Positions 17,766 through 23,578 of a DNA stretch of 23,578 bases are shown piece after piece. The notes under the pieces were generated by a model, which did no database searches, was not told where the DNA came from, and saw only the letters and a list, made by a program, of their open reading frames with translations. Location: assembly GCF_000485595.1 (NCBI RefSeq), contig NW_014578265.1, forward strand, positions 8,483 to 32,060. Reading direction: 5' to 3'. The position numbers were made by a program, and so were the translations under genes. Each line of letters begins with the position of its first letter. The stretch's first letter is position 1. The stretch is from Priapulus caudatus (Eukaryota > Priapulida > Priapulimorpha > Priapulimorphida > Priapulidae).

Positions 17766-18631
17766 TGTGTTAGTGTTTAGAGTTTGACCGCGTTCAGAGC
17801 CAGGGTCAGTGAATTAGGCGTGCAATTGAGAGGATTGTGCAATACATGCACAATTCAATTACTGGAATATGATTACATGTTGATCTCATCCATAACTTAC
17901 AGTATCAGTTTCCCGTTTTTCACTAAGGCCGGGTGTTGATTTTGCCAAAAAAATCCAACGAATACGGAATAGTTACAAAAGTCGACAAATAACGATGATG
18001 TTGAGCCTCCTGCAGAGCTATCGTATGAATCTCATAAATATATTTTATCTTCGTTAAAACATTCCCTGTAAAGCAAAAAATTGTTATGTAGTCGGGTCAT
18101 GTAAGCAAAGAACCGTGGGAGCTCGAAATTAATTTTTCCACGTCTCTGTAGCGTAAAACTATCGCAGAAAACTTTCAGGTTAATTTCGTGTCATGATTCT
18201 TGCGAGAGGTTACATTCAATATGGCAGCGCCCATGGCCTGAGTAAATACCAGCTGATAATAAAATGTACACAGATATTCCCCTTCATATGTTTATTTGGT
18301 AAAATTTTTAATCTAGTTACTCAGATTATTACTTGGCGTCATTCATATGTCAATTTCAGACGGAACCAATGCCAAAAGCAATCAATTAATTAGTTATTTG
18401 GGTAGGTAACTATAAGTATAACGTGTAATGACTAATGACAGTAATGACTAATGTGTATAATCATGTTTTGTTGACAATGAGTGAATGACATTGTTGACCA
18501 GGACTGTACTAGCTGTATAGTACACTGTACAGTAGTGTAGACTGTAGTATGAATCATTGAAATTTGAATCAGAATCCGCTTACTTTGATACTTATAATAG
18601 CAACTATGCTTGCACATCACACCACTTTGAC

Positions 18632-19764
18632 CACAGGCACAGGTACTTGTAACATATCAATAAAAAAAAATTATGGTAAATAAACACGAAATGTATTTAC
18701 TACCAAAGTCTTAATGTTTCTCTACTCTATGTCGCCTATTATTGCCGATAATTACCCGTAAATGCTGGTCAAATGCTCATCTGCAACATGCAATTACACC
18801 GCACGCACGCTCTTAGATAGTTAGATACAATAATGTAACTCAACAAGAGTAGGGGTTACTACCCTACTACCCTACTCTTGTTGGGTTACATTATTGTATC
18901 TAGCACACCCTGTGCACAAACAACATGAATAAGAGAGCAGGTAGGAAAGCGTGATCGCAAAATTCGCTCGACGCTCACTTCATTTCACACCTTCACAGCA
19001 CGAATACACATCCAACAGCTTCCATCTTGGTATCTATGTGTAGCTAAATGTTCACTTGTTCGAATTATAATTCTGTGCTTTGTCCTTACCTACTCCCGCC
19101 AGAGATATCCCGTGAAATCCTGCAGGAAATGTTCTCTCCGTGAAAATGTAGAGGACGTATCATCCGAAAATCCCTAACGGCGCTACTTTCGATCGATCAC
19201 TGTAGTCGTGTGTGTGTGACGTCATGCCCGCGCGCATTATGCTTGGCTTGGTGGGCCTCAAAACGGAGGCTCGGAGGCAGGCAGCAGCTCATCCCGGCAT
19301 GCAATGCGCCGCCATTACTCGTGTATAAACAGAGATCTCGTCCTCTTTACATTCTCTTTACATTTTCACGGAGAGAAAATTTCCTGCAGGATTTCATGAG
19401 ATATCTCTGGCGGGAGTAGGTAAGGACAAAGGACAGAGTTATAATTTGAACAAGTGAACATTTAGCTACACATAGATACCAAGATGGAAGCTGTTGGATG
19501 TGTATTCGTGCTGTGAAGGTGTGAAATGAAGCGAGCGTCGAGCGAATTTTGCGATCACGCTTTTCTACCTGCTACGTTGTTTGTTCACAGGACGGGCGTG
19601 CGGTGTACTTGTGTGTTGCAGATGAGCATTTGACCGGCATTTACGGGTAATTATCGGCAATAATAGGCGACATAGAGTAGAGAAACATTAAGACTTTGGT
19701 ACTAAATACATTTCGTGTTTATTTACCTTTTTTTTTTTTTATTGAGACGTTCCAAGTGCCTGTG
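18632..19764. mobile_element. Fold-back hAT-like transposon, 1133 bp, with exact 8-bp target duplication
   Basis: The ends are CACAGGCAC and GTGCCTGTG. Immediately outside on both sides is ACTTTGAC (18624-18631 and 19765-19772), an exact 8-bp duplication of the kind hAT transposases make. Almost the whole element is two inverted arms, about 18632-19161 and 19338-19764. Examples are CGTGATCGCAAAATTCGCTC near 18950 against GAGCGAATTTTGCGATCACG near 19539, and CTCTCCGTGAAAATGTA near 19134 against its complement near 19356. The core (about 19162-19337) is unique and GC-richer, with a TATAAA at about 19323, and encodes no transposase. It would need a transposase from elsewhere. The left arm has an extra insertion (see 18822-18902) absent from the right. 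Confidence 0.9.
18822..18902. mobile_element. 81-bp hairpin inserted in the fold-back element's left arm
   Basis: A 33-base arm beginning TAGATACAATAATGTAAC pairs with the following arm with a single mismatch across a 15-base loop (18855-18869, GTTACTACCCTACTA). The matching place in the right arm of the fold-back element lacks it, so it arrived later. It may be a very small MITE, or it may be transcribed as a hairpin RNA precursor; sequence alone does not decide. Confidence 0.75.
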
Positions 19765-19900
19765 ACTTTGACGTGTTGCTGTTATTGTTGCTATTGTATT
19801 GTTATTTAAAAATCAAAATCTTATGTAACAAACCAAATGATCATGCTGATCAAATCATGTGGTATCGTAAACTCAGTGTCACCCAAGTATGTGTAAGCAA

Positions 19901-20342
19901 GGCCATAGCTAGCAATGGGCAAGGGGGGAGGGGGCAGTTGCCTCCTTACGCCAGAGAAATATAGATACTGCTACATGTTCAATAACGAATTGCCCACGAT
20001 CTCCTGCCCAGAACGCAACCCGCACGTGGCTTTGCCCCCCGGGCAACATGGGTTAGCTATGCCTCTGCAGTGCTGTAGGCTGAGCAAATTCCTAGGAGGG
20101 GCCAAATTTTATGACTTAACTGAGTCAACTGTGTAATGATGAGCGACGGGCGCAGCTCTTGATCGACGTCCATAGTGTGGTACGGGTGGGTCTGAGACGA
20201 GGCTTTCACGGATAAGCGCAAAAAAATCACATTAGGGTAATTTACGATTATTAGCTAAGCTTATTTTTTTTATTTTGCTGCAAAATATAGGCACGACAGG
20301 TGCCTCCCTTCCCCCCCCCCACCACCACCACAGGCTACGGCC
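19901..20342. mobile_element. Non-autonomous element with GGCCATAGC / GCTACGGCC ends
   Basis: The left end, GGCCATAGCTAG followed by G-rich sequence and TTGCCTCC, mirrors the right end, TGCCTCCCTTCCC, C-rich sequence and CAGGCTACGGCC. Similar G-run-plus-GGCCGTAGCC ends occur in dispersed repeats of marine invertebrates (from general knowledge). No exact target-site duplication was found. Open frames inside (about 19915-20136) look fortuitous. Confidence 0.6.
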
Positions 20343-20490
20343 CTTCTCTGGTAAGTACCAAACAAGTAAGCGAGATTTCACAATGCTTTAACGCACAAAA
20401 CTATTCGACTCGCACCTCTCCTTTTGTGTGTTGTAGTTTTGCTGACCTCGAGTGCTGAGTTTGCGCGAGAGAGCCGTGATCGTAGAGCGA
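20343..20490 (+). promoter_or_regulatory. NDOR1 upstream region with possible 5' UTR splice acceptor
   Basis: This short stretch lies between the preceding repeat element and the NDOR1 start codon. CTCCTTTTGTGTGTTGTAG near 20436 looks like a splice acceptor, so the coding exon may be the second exon, with an untranslated exon further upstream. No TATA-type promoter was seen. Confidence 0.35.
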
Positions 20491-20631
20491 ATGATGGAGG
20501 GGTCGAGGACGTTAACGATTCTCTACGGGAGTCAGACGGGAACGACGCAGGAGGTGGCCGAGCGGGTGGGCCGAGAGGCGAAGCGACGCCACTTCGCTAC
20601 GAAAGTTTCGGCGATGGACGACTATAACATC
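20491..20631 (+). CDS. NDOR1: NADPH-dependent diflavin oxidoreductase 1, coding exon 1
   Basis: NDOR1 (yeast Tah18) passes electrons from NADPH through FAD and FMN to CIAPIN1/anamorsin for cytosolic iron-sulfur protein assembly (established). This exon encodes 47 residues beginning MMEGSRTLTILYGSQTGTTQ. LYGSQTGT is the FMN phosphate-binding loop of the flavodoxin domain. It continues EVAERVGREAKRRHF and ends MDDYNI, matching vertebrate NDOR1 in position. The start is one of two adjacent ATGs (20491 or 20494); the next in-frame ATG upstream, 20452, would add 13 residues not typical of the family. The donor is ATC-GTACGTG, phase 0. A transposon begins only 12 bases after the donor. Confidence 0.92.
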
Positions 20632-20643
20632 GTACGTGCCAAG

Positions 20644-21025
20644 TAGGGGTGGAACGATTCGTTGATACGTCGTTGTATCACAATGCAAACCTTGAGGATA
20701 CACATATCGATACGTTCGACCATTCACGACACACGTATCGATACTCTAAATTCTAATACTATTGACTAAAACTGCCCATTTTATTTAGTGGCATAGTTTC
20801 ATCTAAAAACATTAGTAACGTAAGACAATTTGCAATTCCATAGCAGTTGATTGCCTAGCGCCTCAGGGTACTGATTTGTAAGCTTTCACAAGATTGGTAG
20901 AGTCCCGGTGAAGTGTATAATTTGCTAAGTAGTGTATATTAAAAGTATCGCAACACGTATCATATCGTGAAGGCTGTATCGTGATACAGATTGTATCGTG
21001 AGCTACCCGTATCATCCTACCTCTA
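20644..21025. mobile_element. hAT-like MITE next to the NDOR1 exon 1 donor
   Basis: The ends TAGGGGTGG and CCTACCTCTA are imperfect inverted repeats. Internal GATACG / CGTATC motifs also mirror each other. Flanks GTGCCAAG and CTGCCAAA share TGCCAA, consistent with an 8-bp duplication carrying two changes. No coding capacity. Confidence 0.65.
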
Positions 21026-21146
21026 CTGCCAAACATAATGGCAACTGTTTTATGTGTTACGCTAGTGATTTCGTAGAAGTTCCAAGCTCGTCTAATGCAC
21101 GTCTATTCACGTCGTGCGTACCAAACGTATTGGCAATCGTTTAACA

Positions 21147-21475
21147 TATTATTACCTCCGCCAGTGGCGTGGCGGAGGTTATGTTTTCACCGGCGTGCCA
21201 TTGAGTGTTGGTTTGTGTGTGTGTTTGTTACCATGCACGTTTCAGTTCACTTCCGCTAGGTGCGCTGGCTGTAGACTTACAAACACAGGCTAAGGGGCAA
21301 CCACAGTCCTCCCCCACCTGCACGCTCGCACTAATCCGGATCCAATTAATTAATTAATTAATTAATTAATTAATTTTCCCACTTAATTAATTAATGAATT
21401 AATAAAAAAATTCACATTGAGAGAATTCAGCTGCCTTGGCGGAGGTCTGTGCTCTTTGAGTGCTCTAGTTATTTA
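21147..21475. mobile_element. CCTCCGCC / GGCGGAGG dispersed element
   Basis: It begins ACCTCCGCCAGTGGCGTGGC and GGAGGTTATGTTTTCACCGG and ends CTTGGCGGAGGTCTGTGCTC then TTTGAGTGCTCTAGTT. This end pair is familiar from dispersed repeats in many marine animal genomes (general knowledge). The middle has a (TTAA)n tract at about 21341-21375. It interrupts unit 2 of the intron array. Confidence 0.7.
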
Positions 21476-21563
21476 TAGTATCAGATTATTATTAGTAATT
21501 TTGTAGAAGTTTAATCTCGGCTAATGCACGTCTATGTACATCGTACGTGTTGAACATATTGGC

Positions 21564-21966
21564 TAGTGATGGGAATCGGTTGGAATTTCATCATCGATCA
21601 TCGGTTCCACCCAACCGATTGACGATCGAAGATAATCGGTTGAATATTATTGATCGCAGCTACCAGATATTGAAATATATCATATATCATATAATACAGT
21701 ATTTTTTATAATACAATATTCTAAAAGCCATGTAACAGTATCACACTTGCTTATGTTTGGTGTAGGTTAGATTTACTGTCTCCAAGCTGTAAATTAACAA
21801 AAAAACACACACAAATAAAATAAAGAGTCATTTCATCAATGTTTGCAAATTTTATTTTAAATTTTATTTTTTTTTATAATCGATTATTTATTTTTATAAT
21901 CGAGCGCTTAGTCGGTTGCTGTATACAACTGACTTTCGATTATAATCGATCATCAGGACATCACTA
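21564..21966. mobile_element. hAT-like MITE, 403 bp, TAGTGATG ends
   Basis: The ends TAGTGATGGGAATCG and CATCAGGACATCACTA are inverted repeats over the first eight bases and similar beyond. Flanking 8-bp sequences ATATTGGC and ATATTAGC differ by one base, a typical aged hAT duplication. Repeated AATCGAT/ATCGATT motifs lie inside both ends. It interrupts unit 3 of the intron array. Confidence 0.78.
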
Positions 21967-22027
21967 ATATTAGCAGTTGTTTATCACATGATGGTAGTTA
22001 ATTGATTTTGTAGAAGCGTAGGCTTGA

Positions 22028-22275
22028 CTTATTATTATTATTTAATCTTTATTGCATGTAATTCAAATACAAACACATGTACTGAAGACAGTCTTTTTCA
22101 TGGAGAAAAAAATCGGATAAATACAATAATGTAAAGTAAAGTAAAGTAATTTTTATTTTCATTGGTACGGGGCCTACAGCCTTTACAGGATAACATGAGC
22201 TCTTGAAATAGCTCTTAAACAGATATCAAACAAATGTAAGATAACAAGTGTATGATAACAGAATACATGGTAGTA
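22028..22275 (-). mobile_element. Two truncated retroelement-like 3' tails
   Basis: On the minus strand, one segment ends with GCAATAAAGATTAAATAATA and an AAT-triplet tail at 22028-22040. A second has GGCTGTAGGCCCCGTACCAA followed by AAAATAAAAATTACTTTAC and a TTTAC-repeat tail at about 22131-22149. Short microsatellite tails after an AT-rich 3' end suggest 5'-truncated LINE or SINE copies. No reverse transcriptase frame is present and the borders are uncertain. Confidence 0.45.
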
Positions 22276-22414
22276 TGACATACTACTACAAATTTTTTGT
22301 TACACCGTACACGTCACATTTCAGACAGGTAAAATGATTAAATCTGATAAATGCAATATAGCCGATTCAATAGCAATGGTGGTAATGCGTGTCTACTTGT
22401 CGATTCATTCGTAG

Positions 22415-22492
22415 GCTGACATGGTGAGAGAGCAGGTCGTCGTCTTCCTCTGCGCCACGACAGGCCAGGGAGAGGAGCCTGACAACATGAAG
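22415..22492 (+). CDS. NDOR1: NDOR1 coding exon 2
   Basis: Encodes 26 residues, ADMVREQVVVFLCATTGQG then EEPDNMK. VVVFLCATTGQGxxPDNMK is the second FMN-contacting segment of the flavodoxin domain in this family. The acceptor is TTCATTCGTAG before 22415 and the donor is AAG-GTAATC. Both junctions are phase 0, so exon 1 joins as DDYNI-ADMV in frame, aligned with the vertebrate protein without gaps. Confidence 0.93.
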
Positions 22493-22691
22493 GTAATCAA
22501 AGTGGAAAAATGAAAGGAAATGAAGAAAACGAAAGCGGATTACGGAGGCGGATTGTCGTGGTCGGTAATCGACGTGTCGGCGACGTCATCATTGTTCGTT
22601 GAGATGTCCCCCGCGCGTGGATTTCGATAAGCCTCTTATCGCTTGTCGTCCAGGGATATACGCTCGTCGCGACGTACGAACGATGTTTTGA

Positions 22692-22832
<141 letters not shown>

Positions 22833-23201
22833 TAAAACGTTTGTTTTCGTTTTTTCTCGCATGATCTGATGTTCGGGGTATTGTAGAATAGTGTCTGCTT
22901 GTGTTTGAACGTGTGAATTTCTGTTCTTACATCCTGATCAGAGGCGGAGGTAGGAAGGGCTTAAACGTTGGTGCTTAATATCTGCTAAATATAAGATGCC
23001 GGTCTGAAAAGCCATCCTGCGTTGAAAATGCAATAGGTTAAGCAAAGTTTACTACTCGTGCAAAGGGTCTTACTTGCTGTATGCTCTTAAAAACAAATTG
23101 CTGGCAATTTAATTCGTTGTGTCATAAAATTATCGCAATTCAATTGACCACAATTTTACCACTTAGTTTTACTCCACGCAGTTACCAGCCGTTACTCTTA
23201 G

Positions 23202-23339
<138 letters not shown>

Positions 23340-23352
23340 TGAGTCGGCCATC

Positions 23353-23578
23353 TTGTTATCCTCCGTCTCGTGCTCTCGCGGTGTGTCGTCCTCGGTCATG
23401 GCATGGCGTGCTATGACAGCCTGTGACGTGTCACGGACAGCGATGGCATGATATGTTGTTATCCTCCGTCTCATGTTCTCGCGGTGTGACGTCACTGGTC
23501 ATGGTATGCCGTGTGATTACGGCATGCGACGTGTCACGGACAGCGATGGCATGATATGTTGTTATCCTCCGTCTCATG
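23353..23578. repeat. 103-bp tandem repeat starting just after the NDOR1 exon 4 donor
   Basis: TTGTTATCCTCCGTCTC begins at 23353, 23456 and 23559, an exact period of 103. Units include CTCGCGGTGTG and GACGTGTCACGGACAGCGATGG. The array starts 14 bases after the donor and runs off the window. Unit borders (CACGGACAGCGATGGCAT) resemble the exon end and donor (CTCGGGTGAGTCGGCCAT) only loosely. Confidence 0.9.

Larger units (their letters stand above)
17126..18623. other. Intergenic region upstream of the Ig gene
   Basis: AT-rich sequence holding the CACGTG cluster at 17468-17501 and an ACTAGT repeat at 17710-17765. No further exon recognised. AGTAATGACTAATG is duplicated near 18427-18456. Confidence 0.5.
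20617..22030. repeat. NDOR1 intron 1 built from three donor-border units split by transposons
   Basis: Exon 1 ends GACTATAACATC and continues GTACGTGCCAA. The border recurs as CTATTCACGTC-GTGCGTACC with GT at 21114, and as CTATGTACATC-GTACGTG with GT at 21543. After each, related sequence follows in the same order: CAAACATAATGGCA, TTGTAGAAG, CTCG-TCTAATGCACGTCTA. With the inserted elements removed, each unit is about 90-110 bp. Unit 1 is split by the MITE at 20644-21025, unit 2 by the element at 21147-21475 and unit 3 by the MITE at 21564-21966. Unit 3 ends near 22030. Confidence 0.75.

Noticed and set aside
19210-19419. 69-codon frame inside the fold-back element as a possible transposase piece
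   Set aside because: Much of it is the inverted arm, it has no transposase motif and it is too short for any known transposase.

Overview
The window is animal nuclear DNA. It has spliced exons with GT-AG borders, long AT-rich intergenic stretches, many microsatellites and minisatellites, and several short hAT-like non-autonomous transposons. There are no bacterial-style operons. Repeat families typical of marine invertebrates suggest a marine invertebrate, and a cephalochordate (amphioxus) fits the tandem repeats built on splice borders. That placement is inference; nothing here fixes the species.

Layout. (1) 1-7025, minus strand: five exons of an RGS-type RhoGEF (ARHGEF11/12, Drosophila RhoGEF2 family) covering the linker before the DH domain, part of DH and the start of PH. 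Four of the five exons carry small reading-frame breaks. (2) 7002-15800: mostly tandem repeats and low-complexity DNA, including a 450-N assembly gap; no convincing gene. (3) 15814-17082, minus strand: an intact, apparently single-coding-exon cell-surface protein with a signal peptide, three Ig-like domains, one membrane span and a short cytoplasmic tail. (4) 18632-19764: a complete fold-back transposon with an exact 8-bp target-site duplication. (5) 20491-23338, plus strand: the first four coding exons of NDOR1, the diflavin reductase of cytosolic iron-sulfur cluster assembly; the gene continues beyond the window.

The most striking signal is how the introns are built. Two RhoGEF introns hold tandem arrays whose unit starts with a copy of the last bases of the preceding exon plus its 5' splice site. 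NDOR1 intron 1 is made of three such units split by younger transposons. The RhoGEF exon at 6810-7025 also has, on its other side, an array of units that copy its 3' splice site and first 24 exon bases. NDOR1 intron 4 has an array starting 14 bases after its donor. So unrelated genes here show introns expanded from their own splice borders, leaving many decoy donors or acceptors. I recall related intronic minisatellites being described in amphioxus but cannot check this here; the acceptor-side array and the multi-gene recurrence deserve attention.

Caution: the RhoGEF frame breaks cluster between about 0.84 and 7.0 kb, the region that also holds the noisy 53-bp minisatellite, while the PH exon, the Ig gene and NDOR1 read cleanly. 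Uncorrected long-read sequence is the simplest explanation; pseudogene decay is the alternative.
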